A model generated the notes under the pieces. That model saw nothing but the letters and a program-made list of their open reading frames with translations, did not search any database and was not told the origin of the DNA. From positions 3,596,001-3,660,000 of the forward strand of contig NZ_RBKX01000001.1 of the NCBI RefSeq assembly GCF_003634615.1: a stretch of DNA of 64,000 nucleotides, given 5' to 3'. The DNA is from Flavobacterium sp. 102. GTDB taxonomy: Bacteria; Bacteroidota; Bacteroidia; Flavobacteriales; Flavobacteriaceae. A program made the translations under genes and the position numbers. Positions within the stretch are counted from its first letter, which is position 1, and each line of letters begins with the position of its first letter. This document shows, piece by piece, positions 10,401 to 18,795 of the stretch.

Positions 10401-13400
10401 TCCGTCGTTTACAGTTTGGAACTGTGCCAACCATAAAGCAAAGGCTGCATCAACTCCCGCCTGGTTATCATAATCACATGCACTTGAAGTGGAATTCTGT
10501 GGTCCTGTTACATCTACTGGTGTACTAGGTGTTATTGTGAAAGTAGCACTTACACTGTCTTGTGAACAGTTGTCTGAAATACTATAAGTCAACGATACGC
10601 TTCCTCCCTCACACAATCTTGGTGCTTGGAATTCGCTAATGTTGAATTGAGCCGTAGCATCACATCCGTCGTTTACAGTTTGGAACTGTGCCAACCATAA
10701 AGCAAAGGCTGCATCAACTCCCGCCTGATTTTCATAATCACATGCACTTGAAGTGGAATTCTGTGGTCCTGTTACATCTACTGGTGTAGATTTTGTAATG
10801 GTGAAAGTAGCACTTACACTGTCTTGTGAACAGTTGTCTGAAATACTATAAGTCAACGATACACTTCCTCCCTCACACAATCTTGGCGCTTGGAATTCGC
10901 TAATGCTGAATTGAGCTGTAGCATCACATCCATCGCTTACAGTTTGGAACTGTGCCAACCATAAAGCAAACGCTGCATCAACTCCTGCTTGATTTTCATA
11001 ATCACATGCACTTGAAGTGGAATTCTGTGGTCCTGTTACATCTACTGGTGTACTAGGTGTTATTGTGAAAGTAGCACTTACACTGTCTTGTGAACAGTTG
11101 TCTGAAATACTATAAGTCAACGATACGCTTCCTCCCTCACACAATCTTGGTGCTTGGAATTCGCTAATGTTGAATTGAGCCGTAGCATCACATCCGTCGT
11201 TTACAGTTTGGAACTGTGCCAACCATAAAGCAAACGCTGCATCAACTCCTGCTTGATTTTCATAATCACATGCACTTGAAGTGGAATTCTGTGGTCCTGT
11301 TACATCTACTGGTGTAGATTTTGTAATGGTGAAAGTAGCACTTACACTGTCTTGTGAACAGTTGTCTGAAATACTATAAGTCAACGATACACTTCCTCCC
11401 TCACACAATCTTGGTGCTTGGAACTCGCTAATGTTGAATTGAGCCGTAGCATCACATCCGTCATTTACAGTTTGGAACTGTGCCAACCATAAAGCAAACG
11501 CTGCATCAACTCCCGCCTGGTTTTCATAATCACATGCACTTGAAGTCGCATTCTGTGGTCCTGTTACATCAACAGGTGTACTAGGTGTTACGGTGAAAGT
11601 AGCACTTACACTGTCTTGTGAACAGTTGTCTGAAATACTATAAGTCAACGATACGCTTCCTCCCTCACACAATCTTGGTGCTTGGAACTCGCTAATGTTG
11701 AATTGAGCCGTAGCATCACATCCGTCATTTACAGTTTGGAACTGTGCCAACCATAAAGCAAACGCTGCATCAACTCCCGCTTGATTTTCATAATCACAGG
11801 CACTTGAAGTGGCATTCTCCGGTCCTGTTACATCTACTGGTGTAGATTTTGTAATGGTGAAAGTAGCACTTACACTGTCTTGTGAACAGTTGTCTGAAAT
11901 ACTATAAGTCAACGATACACTTCCTCCCTCACACAATCTTGGCGCTTGGAATTCGCTAATGCTGAATTGAGCCGTAGCATCACATCCGTCGTTTACAGTT
12001 TGGAACTGTGCCAACCATAAAGCAAACGCTGCATCAACTCCTGCTTGGTTTTCATAATCACAGGCACTTGAAGTGGCATTCTGTGGTCCTGTTACATCTA
12101 CTGGTGTACTAGGTGTTATTGTGAAAGTAGCACTTACACTATCTTGTGAACAGTTGTCTGAAATACTATAAGTCAACGATACGCTTCCTCCCTCACACAA
12201 TCTTGGTGCCTGGAACTCGCTAATGTTGAATTGAGCTGTAGCATCACATCCATCGTTTACGGTTTGGAACTGTGCCAACCATAAAGCAAACGCTGCATCA
12301 ACTCCCGCTTGATTTTCATAATCACAGGCACTTGAAGTGGAATTCTCCGGTCCTTCTACATCTACTGGTGTACCAGGTGTAACAGTGAAAGTAGCTGTAA
12401 CAAAATCTAAACTACAATTATCCGAAATTGTATAGATAAGTTGAACAGAACCTCCAGCACACAAGATAGGTGCAATTCTTGGGGTAGGACACCAAATTGG
12501 TTCAGCTCCACATCCATCATTTACTACTCTAAATTGATTTAACCAACTAGAAAATGCTGCATTTAAATCAGCTTGAGTAGCAAAATCACAATAGTTATAA
12601 GTAACACTTGCAGGTCCTTCTACATCAACAGGTTCAGAAGGTGTTACGGTGAAAGTAGCACTTACACTATCTTGTGAACAGTTGTCTGAAATACTATAAG
12701 TCAACGATACGCTTCCTCCCTCACACAATCTTGGTGCCTGGAACTCGCTGATGTTGAATTGAGCCGTAGCATCACATCCGTCGTTTACAGTTTGGAACTG
12801 TGCCAACCATAAAGCAAACGCTGCATCAACTCCTGCTTGATTTTCATAATCACAGGCACTTGAAGTGGCATTCTCCGGTCCTGTTACATCTACTGGTGTA
12901 GATTTTGTAATGGTGAAAGTAGCACTTACACTGTCTTGTGAACAGTTGTCTGAAATACTATAAGTCAACGATACGCTTCCTCCTTCACACAATCTTGGTG
13001 CTTGGAACTCGCTAATGTTGAATTGAGCTGTAGCATCACATCCGTCGTTTACAGTTTGGAACTGTGCCAACCATAAAGCAAACGCTGCATCAACTCCCGC
13101 TTGATTTTCATAATCACATGCACTTGAAGTGGAATTCTCCGGTCCTGTTACATCTACTGGTGTAGATTTTGTAATGGTGAAAGTAGCACTTACACTGTCT
13201 TGTGAACAGTTGTCTGAAATACTATAAGTCAACGATACGCTTCCTCCTTCACACAATCTTGGTGCTTGGAATTCGCTGATGTTGAATTGAGCCGTAGCAT
13301 CACATCCGTCGTTTACAGTTTGAAACTGTGCCAACCATAAAGCAAACGCTGCATCAACTCCTGCTTGATTTTCATAATCACATGCACTTGAAGTGGAATT

Positions 13401-15686
13401 CTCCGGTCCTGTTACATCTACTGGTGTAGATTTTGTAATGGTGAAAGTAGCACTTACACTGTCTTGTGAACAGTTGTCTGAAATACTATAAGTCAACGAT
13501 ACACTTCCTCCCTCACACAATCTTGGTGCTTGGAATTCGCTGATGTTGAATTGAGCCGTAGCATCACATCCGTCGTTTACAGTTTGGAACTGTGCCAACC
13601 ATAAAGCAAACGCTGCATCAACTCCTGCTTGATTTTCATAATCACAGGCACTTGAAGTGGCATTCTCCGGTCCTGTTACATCTACTGGTGTAGATTTTGT
13701 AATGGTGAAAGTAGCACTTACACTGTCTTGTGAACAGTTGTCTGAAATACTATAAGTCAACGATACACTTCCTCCCTCACACAATCTTGGTGCTTGGAAT
13801 TCGCTGATGTTGAATTGAGCTGTAGCATCACATCCATCGTTTACGGTTTGGAACTGTGCCAACCATAAAGCAAAGGCTGCATCAACTCCTGCTTGGTTTT
13901 CATAATCACAGGCACTTGAAGTAGCATTCTCTGGTCCTGTTACATCTACTGGTGTAGATTTTGTAATGGTGAAAGTAGCACTTACACTGTCTTGTGAACA
14001 GTTGTCTGAAATACTATAAGTCAACGATACGCTTCCTCCCTCACACAATCTTGGTGCTTGGAATTCGCTGATGTTGAATTGAGCCGTAGCATCACATCCG
14101 TCGTTTACAGTTTGGAACTGTGCCAACCATAAAGCAAACGCTGCATCAACTCCCGCTTGATTTTCATAATCACATGCACTTGAAGTGGAATTCTCCGGTC
14201 CTGTTACATCTACTGGTGTAGATTTTGTAATGGTGAAAGTAGCACTTACACTGTCTTGTGAACAGTTGTCTGAAATACTATAAGTCAACGATACGCTTCC
14301 TCCCTCACACAATCTTGGTGCTTGGAACTCGCTAATGTTGAATTGAGCTGTAGCATCACATCCATCGTTTACGGTTTGGAACTGTGCCAACCATAAAGCA
14401 AACGCTGCATCAACTCCCGCTTGATTTTCATAATCACAGGCACTTGAAGTGGCATTTGATGGACCTGTTACATCTACTGGTGTAAATGGCGTTACAGTAA
14501 AAGTTCTTGTACAAGTTTGCGGTTGACCACAATCATCAGTAACTGTCCATGTAACTTGAACACTATTACCATTACCTGAAGAACAGGTTAATGGTGCGGT
14601 TGGTGTTGATGGAAGAATAGTTAAAACAGGATTAGTACCTCCAGAATAATTGAATGATGCTAACCATGCTGCAAATGATGTGTTAATCTCCGATTGAGTC
14701 TTACAAGACGTTTCGAATTTATTTTCAGGACAATTTAAAACCACCGGATTTAAAGGTGGCTGTTCGACAGTAACTTGAGTTTCTTTTGAACATCCGTTAT
14801 TATCTACTACAGTGATAGTGTAACTTCCTGCCGGTATATTTTGAAACTCAACAGAAGGATCTGCCTGAGGTCCAATAACAATATTCCCGGGTTGAAGTGT
14901 AAAAGTATATTTTGAGGAACCACTTGAAGTAGCATCTGCAAATAGAGAGGTAGTTCCTCCGTAACAAGTAATCGGATTATAATAAGCTTCTAAACCTAGA
15001 TCTATAATTGTTATAGACTTACTACAAGTACATTCTCCACCATCGTTTATAACATTTAATTGAAAAAGAATCTGACCTCCGGAAGTTCCAGGATTTATTA
15101 TTGTAGTTTGTGTACCAATATCATTTACGGGATCATAAATAAATGGTCCAGTAGAAACTAAAAAAGCTCCTGAGGTATTCTGAGGACCTACAGGAAAACT
15201 ATAATTAAGAGTTGGCTCACCGGTACTAAACTGAACCGTAGTCGTTATAGCAATATTTCCATCTGCTAAACATGCTTTTAATATCCCCGAAAGGTTACAT
15301 GAAGGAGCCGGAAAAAAAGTAAAGCCTGATTTTTGACCAAATCCTGTTGGATTGGTAACTCTGACTGAACCTGAGGAACCAGCACCTACTACAGCAGATA
15401 TGGTATTGTCATTAATAACATTAAATGACATTGCTGGTGTTAAACCAAAAGAGACTGCAGTAGTCCCTGTGAAATTGGCACCTGTTATTGTTACTACCTG
15501 ACCTTGAGCACCAGAACTTGGAATAAAAGTGGTGACAGTAGGAGCAACAGCGTAGACAGCATGACCTAATACCATTGCAAAAAACAACATCAATGCCTTG
15601 ATATTATTTTGCCATCCATTGGTGATGCCTTTTTGGCAACAATAAGGCTCGCCTTCGGATGTTTTGTTGAGTAAATTTAAATTCAT
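4488..15686 (-). CDS. Giant repetitive cell-surface protein with T9SS type A sorting domain
   Basis: This 3,732-residue protein has, in order: an export signal with hydrophobic core at residues 31-46, ending in AVYA; an IPT/TIG-like Ig domain (about 48-130); a Cys-containing domain shared with the upstream small protein (about 132-230); a SprB-like module with the VVDNNGCS pattern (about 230-312); one type-C unit; 23 units of 88 residues (20 type A, 3 type B); ten type-C units of about 93 residues with VPSCSTQ and CGGYVDVTW; a final B-like unit; and a C-terminal T9SS type A sorting domain (SPNPFTETFKLNV to the end RVIKR). The repeats look like HYR/Ig-type beta-sandwich modules with paired Cys. 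Export by the Sec and type IX systems and attachment at the surface is the expected fate. An adhesin or gliding-type filament role is inferred from SprB-like architecture. The repeats are nearly identical at DNA level, so the unit number may vary between strains or be mis-assembled. Confidence 0.9.
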   Translation of the reverse strand: MNLNLLNKTSEGEPYCCQKGITNGWQNNIKALMLFFAMVLGHAVYAVAPTVTTFIPSSGAQGQVVTITGANFTGTTAVSFGLTPAMSFNVINDNTISAVVGAGSSGSVRVTNPTGFGQKSGFTFFPAPSCNLSGILKACLADGNIAITTTVQFSTGEPTLNYSFPVGPQNTSGAFLVSTGPFIYDPVNDIGTQTTIINPGTSGGQILFQLNVINDGGECTCSKSITIIDLGLEAYYNPITCYGGTTSLFADATSSGSSKYTFTLQPGNIVIGPQADPSVEFQNIPAGSYTITVVDNNGCSKETQVTVEQPPLNPVVLNCPENKFETSCKTQSEINTSFAAWLASFNYSGGTNPVLTILPSTPTAPLTCSSGNGNSVQVTWTVTDDCGQPQTCTRTFTVTPFTPVDVTGPSNATSSACDYENQAGVDAAFALWLAQFQTVNDGCDATAQFNISEFQAPRLCEGGSVSLTYSISDNCSQDSVSATFTITKSTPVDVTGPENSTSSACDYENQAGVDAAFALWLAQFQTVNDGCDATAQFNISEFQAPRLCEGGSVSLTYSISDNCSQDSVSATFTITKSTPVDVTGPENATSSACDYENQAGVDAAFALWLAQFQTVNDGCDATAQFNISEFQAPRLCEGGSVSLTYSISDNCSQDSVSATFTITKSTPVDVTGPENATSSACDYENQAGVDAAFALWLAQFQTVNDGCDATAQFNISEFQAPRLCEGGSVSLTYSISDNCSQDSVSATFTITKSTPVDVTGPENSTSSACDYENQAGVDAAFALWLAQFQTVNDGCDATAQFNISEFQAPRLCEGGSVSLTYSISDNCSQDSVSATFTITKSTPVDVTGPENSTSSACDYENQAGVDAAFALWLAQFQTVNDGCDATAQFNISEFQAPRLCEGGSVSLTYSISDNCSQDSVSATFTITKSTPVDVTGPENATSSACDYENQAGVDAAFALWLAQFQTVNDGCDATAQFNISEFQAPRLCEGGSVSLTYSISDNCSQDSVSATFTVTPSEPVDVEGPASVTYNYCDFATQADLNAAFSSWLNQFRVVNDGCGAEPIWCPTPRIAPILCAGGSVQLIYTISDNCSLDFVTATFTVTPGTPVDVEGPENSTSSACDYENQAGVDAAFALWLAQFQTVNDGCDATAQFNISEFQAPRLCEGGSVSLTYSISDNCSQDSVSATFTITPSTPVDVTGPQNATSSACDYENQAGVDAAFALWLAQFQTVNDGCDATAQFSISEFQAPRLCEGGSVSLTYSISDNCSQDSVSATFTITKSTPVDVTGPENATSSACDYENQAGVDAAFALWLAQFQTVNDGCDATAQFNISEFQAPRLCEGGSVSLTYSISDNCSQDSVSATFTVTPSTPVDVTGPQNATSSACDYENQAGVDAAFALWLAQFQTVNDGCDATAQFNISEFQAPRLCEGGSVSLTYSISDNCSQDSVSATFTITKSTPVDVTGPQNSTSSACDYENQAGVDAAFALWLAQFQTVNDGCDATAQFNISEFQAPRLCEGGSVSLTYSISDNCSQDSVSATFTITPSTPVDVTGPQNSTSSACDYENQAGVDAAFALWLAQFQTVSDGCDATAQFSISEFQAPRLCEGGSVSLTYSISDNCSQDSVSATFTITKSTPVDVTGPQNSTSSACDYENQAGVDAAFALWLAQFQTVNDGCDATAQFNISEFQAPRLCEGGSVSLTYSISDNCSQDSVSATFTITPSTPVDVTGPQNSTSSACDYDNQAGVDAAFALWLAQFQTVNDGCDATAQFNISEFQAPRLCEGGSVSLTYSISDNCSQDSVSATFTITKSTPVDVTGPQNSTSSACDYENQAGVDAAFALWLAQFQTVNDGCDATAQFNISEFQAPRLCEGGSVSLTYSISDNCSQDSVSATFTVTPSEPVDVEGPASVTYNYCDFATQADLNAAFSSWLNQFRVVNDGCGAEPIWCPTPRIAPILCAGGSVQLIYTISDNCSLDFVTATFTVTPGTPVDVTGPENSTSSGCDYENQAGVDAAFALWLAQFQTVNDGCDATAQFNISEFQAPRLCEGGSVSLTYSISDNCSQDSVSATFTVTPSEPVDVEGPASVTYNYCDFATQADLNAAFSSWLNQFRVVNDGCGAEPIWCPTPRIAPILCAGGSVQLIYTISDNCSLDFVTATFTVTPGTPVDVEGPENSTSSACDYENQAGVDAAFALWLAQFQTVNDGCDATAQFNISEFQAPRLCEGGSVSLTYSISDNCSQDSVSATFTITKSTPVDVTGPENSTSSACDYENQAGVDAAFALWLAQFQTVNDGCDATAQFNISEFQAPRLCEGGSVSLTYSISDNCSQDSVSATFTITKSTPVDVTGPENSTSSACDYENQAGVDAAFALWLAQFQTVNDGCDATAQFNISEFQAPRLCEGGSVSLTYSISDNCSQDSVSASFTVTPSSQVEFNCGVDVTVPSCSTQTQVNTAWAAFLASTTATGGCNGVLTNNAPSTAPSSCGGYVDVTWTYNVSDLCDQSDDCEGQFTTFTQGGYGTSCNGNNPGCYRDANFAGAFPNGLVIGCGSNKLTFTSSSAIQNYLPAGGNSSLITSSAVNPTTSRGVLSSQLIALTLSTGFDIYDPNFSASNASLGSLTIKTGTFTGMTVSSFLQLANNVIGGCTTGYSLSEINAVATAINENFDNGTVDQQFLNCGGQNGSQSATVCTKRFTVESPAPVVFNCATNVTVPSCSTQAQVNTAWEAFKASTTVTGGCNGVLTNNAPANAPSLCGGYVDVTWTYTVGSCGQQSGCGNQNTMTCTKRFTVAAPAPVVFNCATNVTVPSCSTQAQVNAAWEAFKASTTVTGGCNGVLTNNAPANAPSLCGGYVDVTWIYTVGSCGQQSGCGNQNTMTCTKRFTILAPSQVVFNAGNNVTLPACSTQAQVNAAWAAFKASTTASGGCGGVLTNNAPSNPPSNCGGYVDVTWTYTVGSCGQQSGCGNDNTMTTTKRFTVASPPQVVFIAGNDVTLPACSTQYQVNSAWAAFKSSVTATGGCGGVLTNNAPSNPPSNCGGYVDVTWTYTVGSCGQQSGCDNGNTMTTTKRFTVTSPSQVVFAGANNVTLPACSTQSQLNAAWAAFKSSVTATGGCGGVLTNNAPYNPPSLCGGYVDVTWKYTVNSCGQQSGCGSSNIVTTTKRFTVANPTPVVFAGANNVTVPSCSTQSQLNAAWAAFKSSVTASGGCGGVLTNNAPSSPPSLCGGYKDVTWKYTVSSCGQQSGCGSSNIVTITKRFTVANPTPVVFAGANNVTVPSCSTQSQVNAAWTAFKSSVSASGGCGGVLTNNAPSNPPSLCGGYIDVTWKYTVNSCGQQSGCGSSNIVTTTKRFTVASPPQVIFTPGNNVTLQSCRTQAQINSAWAAFKASTTASGGCGGVLTNNAPANPPSACGGYVDVTWTYTVSSCGQQSGCGNTNTLTTTKRFTIPTAPAVTFKCGNNVTVPACSTQSQINSAWNAFLCNTTVAGGCGGTLTNNAPSTPPSACGGYVDVTWTYTAANACAPIAPTCAPNTQGSFTCTRRFTVATGAAVDVTGPSNVSYVGTNFNSQYALNNAFANWLSQFKTISSGCSTSGNVCGPTGGVTAVFSGSPRVAPNRTTGGVVTVTYSINGTCNSDSVTAKFTVLADNSNCRIIAMDDVQETDIRTELTAKVSPNPFTETFKLNVTAPTVEKVAIAIYDMAGKLVEQREVNQDQLSELQIGERFPSGVYNVIVTQGTEVKTLRVIKR
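5080..8424 (-). repeat. Ten type-C coding repeats, about 279 bp each, one interrupted
   Basis: Each unit has a NNVTVPSCSTQ opening, TGGCNGVLTNNAP in the middle and CGGYVDVTWTY near its end. They are more diverged from each other than the A units. The first unit (N-terminal side) is interrupted at about 7630-8165 by a different domain of about 170 residues. Confidence 0.85.
8425..14490 (-). repeat. 23 tandem 264-bp coding repeats (20 type A, 3 type B)
   Basis: Counting the unit marker SSACDYENQ and its variants gives 20 A units; YNYCDFATQ gives 3 B units. Spacing between equivalent bases of neighbouring units is 264 bp, and 23 units account for about 6.07 kb. The three B units (near 9190-9470, 9720-10000 and 12360-12640) read as identical. 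Linkers alternate between TKSTPVDV and TPSTPVDV over the middle of the array, giving a 528-bp higher-order period. All differences keep the frame. Confidence 0.92.
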
Positions 15687-15695
15687 ATCTAGTGT

Positions 15696-16235
15696 TTATT
15701 TGGTGTTTAAATCCTTATTATTACGAACAACTGTAACCGATTGGGTACATGTACACGATTCTCTACTGCCATCAGCAGAAGGATTAGTAACTTTCAATTC
15801 TATCGTAAAAGTACCTACTAGCTTGCCTGCGTTTACAGAAATTTTATCAAGGCCATTTTCTGAAGCAAAAATAGCTTCAGTGTTATTGGTTTTGAAACTC
15901 CACAAATAGACCGTGTTAGGTTTTGCATTTGAAACATCTGATTTAAACTGCAAAAGACGATTAGCACGAGAACTCGTATCACCTAATTCATACTTTAGCG
16001 GACCATTCAAGTTACATGCTGGCGGTTGAGCAAACAAAAAATTGGTAAATAAGAAAACAAAGAAGAGTAGAAGAATTGTTGCTAACCCTTTCTTTTTTGA
16101 GGAATCGACCGATATGGAACTTTGTAAGGCAGACGAATTTGTATCTCTGCTAAAGTCCATTCTGAAACCATTTTCGTTTTCGATAAAAACATAATCTTTT
16201 TTAATCGAAAAATTTGATAACGTACTTTTTTTCAT
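15696..16235 (-). CDS. Small secreted or membrane-anchored protein, partner of the giant repeat protein
   Basis: Of unknown function, about 179 residues. The N-terminal 55 residues are polar, then comes a hydrophobic segment (ATILLLFFVFLFTNFLFAQ) ending in a FAQ signal-peptidase-like site, then a domain of about 110 residues. That domain starts PPACNLNG and ends SCTCTQSVTVVRN, matching the giant protein's PAPSCNLSG and ECTCSKSITIID boundaries, so the two share one domain. The gene is directly upstream of the giant gene with a 9-bp gap and the same strand, so they are probably cotranscribed. An in-frame upstream start at 16262 exists; the ATG at 16235 (MKKSTLSNF) is preferred. The unusually long N-region before the signal core is also seen in the giant protein. 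Confidence 0.75.
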   Translation of the reverse strand: MKKSTLSNFSIKKDYVFIENENGFRMDFSRDTNSSALQSSISVDSSKKKGLATILLLFFVFLFTNFLFAQPPACNLNGPLKYELGDTSSRANRLLQFKSDVSNAKPNTVYLWSFKTNNTEAIFASENGLDKISVNAGKLVGTFTIELKVTNPSADGSRESCTCTQSVTVVRNNKDLNTK

Positions 16236-16577
16236 AATGTTTATGTATTTAGGTAATACCACATCACGAATAAGTTTGGTTTTGTATTTTTGGGGACAAG
16301 CATCGAAGGGTAAATCTTCAATATCCTTGAAATGTGTGAAAATAATAAACGGTAGACTTTTTACTTGGGATTATAAAATTAGATAGAAATCTAAATACAA
16401 TGTTAAAATGGCCGTAAGTTTTCTACGAACATTTACTTTTTTCCGATTAACTACACAAATGACTAAAAAACTCAAATCGATTTAACATCAATTTCAATAT
16501 TTTTTCAAGAGAAGTCTAAATATTAGTGTTTCGTACAGGTAAATTTAACATTATGAAGGCATTAAGAGCTTGTGAAA
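16236..16577. other. Upstream region of the surface-protein operon
   Basis: An AT-rich gap of 342 bp between the GNAT-like gene's 3' end and the surface-protein operon, both on the minus strand. It must hold the operon promoter, but I find no convincing minus-strand TAnnTTTG with TTG at 19 bp. No RNA gene or repeat was seen. Confidence 0.4.
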
Positions 16578-17696
16578 TCACAAAAGTTTGCTGTAAGTTC
16601 TCCTTCTTCTAAAAGTAACGGGATCAAAATGTTTCCACATATTGTGAATGGCATGATTGTCTTCTAACTCTGGTGTACGAATACACTGCAGAATTCCTTT
16701 TTCTTTAAAAGTGTTATAATATTCATTAAAAATGATAGCGGTAACGCCTTTACTTTGGTATTCGGGATCGATACCAATTAAATAAAACAACACTTCTTTG
16801 CTTTCCTTTTTTGCTTTAAGCAAATGATAGAAACCAAAAGGAAATAGTTTGCCATTGGCTTTCTGCAAAGCTTTTGAAAAACTCGGCATCACAATACTAA
16901 AAGCTACAATATTATCGTTTTTATCTAAAACAAACTTAATGTATTCCGGATTGATGAAGCTGACATACTTTTTCTTGAAATATTCTTTTTGCACATTGGT
17001 TATCGCCACAAAAGAAGACAAGCTGGCATAACTGGCATTGAATAAATCAAACATCTTATCCACATAAGGCATAATATCTTTGTTATTCGTAAAGTTTAAG
17101 GCCTTTAATTCGTAGCGTTTTTTGATTAACTCATTGGCCTTTAAAAACAATTCGGGCTTGACATTTGCGAAAGGAAATTTATTTTCAAGGTATTCTTTCT
17201 CCTTTATATAACCCAATTGTTCCAAATGCTCCTTATAATAGGGAAAGTTGTACCAAGTAATCATTGAACCAATCTCATCAAAACCTTCGGTTAAAACACC
17301 TACTTTATCCAAATTGGAAAAACCCATCGGTCCTTCGACATATTCTAAATTATTGGCTTTGCCAAATTCGTAAACTTTTTCTAATAAAGCTTTGGTCACT
17401 TCAACATCGTCAATCACATCCCACCAACCAAAACGAACTTTCTTTTTTTGCTGGTCATTGACTTCGTCCCAATTGATAATGGCGGCTATTCTCCCTACAA
17501 TTTTATGGTCTTTATAAGCCAAATAAAAGTGCGCCTCTGCCGAAGTAAATGCAGGATTTTTAGTTTTATCGAAGGTTTCCATTTCATCACTAACCAAAGG
17601 CGGAACCCAATAAGGATGATTTTTATATAAAGCAAAAGGAAACTTAATGTAATCTTTAATCAGTTTTTGGGTATTGGCTTCAACTATGGTAATCAT
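16578..17696 (-). CDS. GNAT-like N-acetyltransferase-fold protein
   Basis: A cytoplasmic protein of 372 residues that looks like a long GNAT-superfamily member. The N-terminal half contains a strand-rich acyl-CoA-fold segment (AHFYLAYKDHKIVGRIAAI, residues about 55-73), and the C-terminal half has the LIGIDPEYQSKGVTAIIFNEYY segment that matches GNAT motif A (Q/R-x-x-G-x-A/G). Homologues in flavobacteria are large and of unknown substrate. Its start codon overlaps the stop of the upstream outer-membrane gene as TAATG, so the two are translationally coupled, which suggests a joint envelope-related role. Substrate is unknown. Confidence 0.7.
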   Translation of the reverse strand: MITIVEANTQKLIKDYIKFPFALYKNHPYWVPPLVSDEMETFDKTKNPAFTSAEAHFYLAYKDHKIVGRIAAIINWDEVNDQQKKKVRFGWWDVIDDVEVTKALLEKVYEFGKANNLEYVEGPMGFSNLDKVGVLTEGFDEIGSMITWYNFPYYKEHLEQLGYIKEKEYLENKFPFANVKPELFLKANELIKKRYELKALNFTNNKDIMPYVDKMFDLFNASYASLSSFVAITNVQKEYFKKKYVSFINPEYIKFVLDKNDNIVAFSIVMPSFSKALQKANGKLFPFGFYHLLKAKKESKEVLFYLIGIDPEYQSKGVTAIIFNEYYNTFKEKGILQCIRTPELEDNHAIHNMWKHFDPVTFRRRRTYSKLL

Positions 17697-18673
17697 TATG
17701 GCTTTGGATTTTCTAATTCTACTTCGTCTTTGCGCTTTTTGCCTTTGTCTTTTTTAGATTTTTTATCTTTTTTCTTGTCGTCTTTTTTGTCGTTTTTGAT
17801 TCTTTTGTAATTGGTTTCATAATTACTATCAAAACGCCAAGACATTCCAAAACCTCCATACATAATAGCCGGAGTATCTTTTATATTTTTAGCAACATAC
17901 GCATCAAGCTGTATGTTTTCTCTAATTAAATAAGCTGCACCCAAACGCCCAACTGTATCAGCATAAAAGTCGCTTTTGTAAGCTTGAATTTCTAAAAAAC
18001 CGGACCAACGCATATTAAAACCTCTGGTCATCGTTGTAATCCAACCCAAAGTCGGGTAATCAGTCATGTATTTGTCGGCAATAATATTATTGACCCAAAC
18101 CCATTTACTGCCAAAATGATTTTGCGTAATCAACATCAATTTCGGACTGATAGTCGGATCAGAATCAAAGGTAAACGGATTGGGACCTAAGTTCAAATTG
18201 AAACCTCCGTAAACTGCTACCGCCGGAATGAATTGTTTCCAGCTAAACTTATGATTCGCTTTCCAACTATACACATTGGGTTTATCGTCTTTCAATTGTA
18301 CAAAAGGATCAAAAACCAAATATTTAGCCCCTAAAGTAAACTGTTTAAAACCACCGCGAGTGTCTTCAACTAATGGCGCAGTGTACCAATCATATTGATA
18401 TTGCGTCTCTAAATTAAACTCAAACTGATCAAAAAAAGCGCCATACCGAACACTTAATTCCGTCCCGAATCCATTGGCTTCATAACGCGCTAAATCGTGT
18501 TTTTCCTGAATACCATACAAACCTCCTTCAGCCTGAATTACTGTCTTTCCAACAGAAAAAGCAGACATCGATTTTCCCGGACGATTCGAATTGATGATGT
18601 CAGTATATTGAGCATATTGTGAAGTTGAAATCAGCAAAAAGCCAACAACCAACAGTGATTTTATTTTTAGCAT
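17696..18673 (-). CDS. Outer-membrane beta-barrel protein, transporter-like
   Basis: About 325 residues with a signal peptide (MLKIKSLLVVGFLLISTSQYAQ) and a body of alternating hydrophobic and polar strands typical of outer-membrane barrels, opening with YTDIINSNRPGKSMSAFSVG. It resembles the flavobacterial 'transporter' group related to MetA-type phenol-degradation barrels. The C-terminus is an odd, highly basic Lys/Asp tail (KNDKKDDKKKDKKSKK), likely periplasmic. The ATG at 18673 is chosen because it begins the signal peptide; a longer frame reaches 18718. Its stop overlaps the start of the GNAT-like gene. The cargo is unknown. Confidence 0.65.
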   Translation of the reverse strand: MLKIKSLLVVGFLLISTSQYAQYTDIINSNRPGKSMSAFSVGKTVIQAEGGLYGIQEKHDLARYEANGFGTELSVRYGAFFDQFEFNLETQYQYDWYTAPLVEDTRGGFKQFTLGAKYLVFDPFVQLKDDKPNVYSWKANHKFSWKQFIPAVAVYGGFNLNLGPNPFTFDSDPTISPKLMLITQNHFGSKWVWVNNIIADKYMTDYPTLGWITTMTRGFNMRWSGFLEIQAYKSDFYADTVGRLGAAYLIRENIQLDAYVAKNIKDTPAIMYGGFGMSWRFDSNYETNYKRIKNDKKDDKKKDKKSKKDKGKKRKDEVELENPKP

Positions 18674-18783
18674 AGCAGAGCCTTTAGTGTGAAATATTGT
18701 CTCCCAAAAGTAATACAATTTATCATTTATTTAAGAGGTCAAAGCGAATTTTACATGTGGAATTTAGTATTTTTGACAAAAAT

Positions 18784-18791
18784 TATATTTG
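18784..18791 (+). promoter_or_regulatory. Bacteroidota -7 promoter element, near-leaderless
   Basis: TATATTTG ends 4 nt before the ATG at 18796, so transcription would begin at or next to the start codon. The upstream -33 element is weak (TTT about 18 bp upstream). Confidence 0.4.
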
Positions 18792-18795
18792 CAAT

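Noticed and set aside
8425..14490. Possible CRISPR array, because of the regular 264-bp repeats
   Set aside because: Repeats are 264 bp, contiguous and in one open frame; there are no short repeats with unique spacers and no cas genes.
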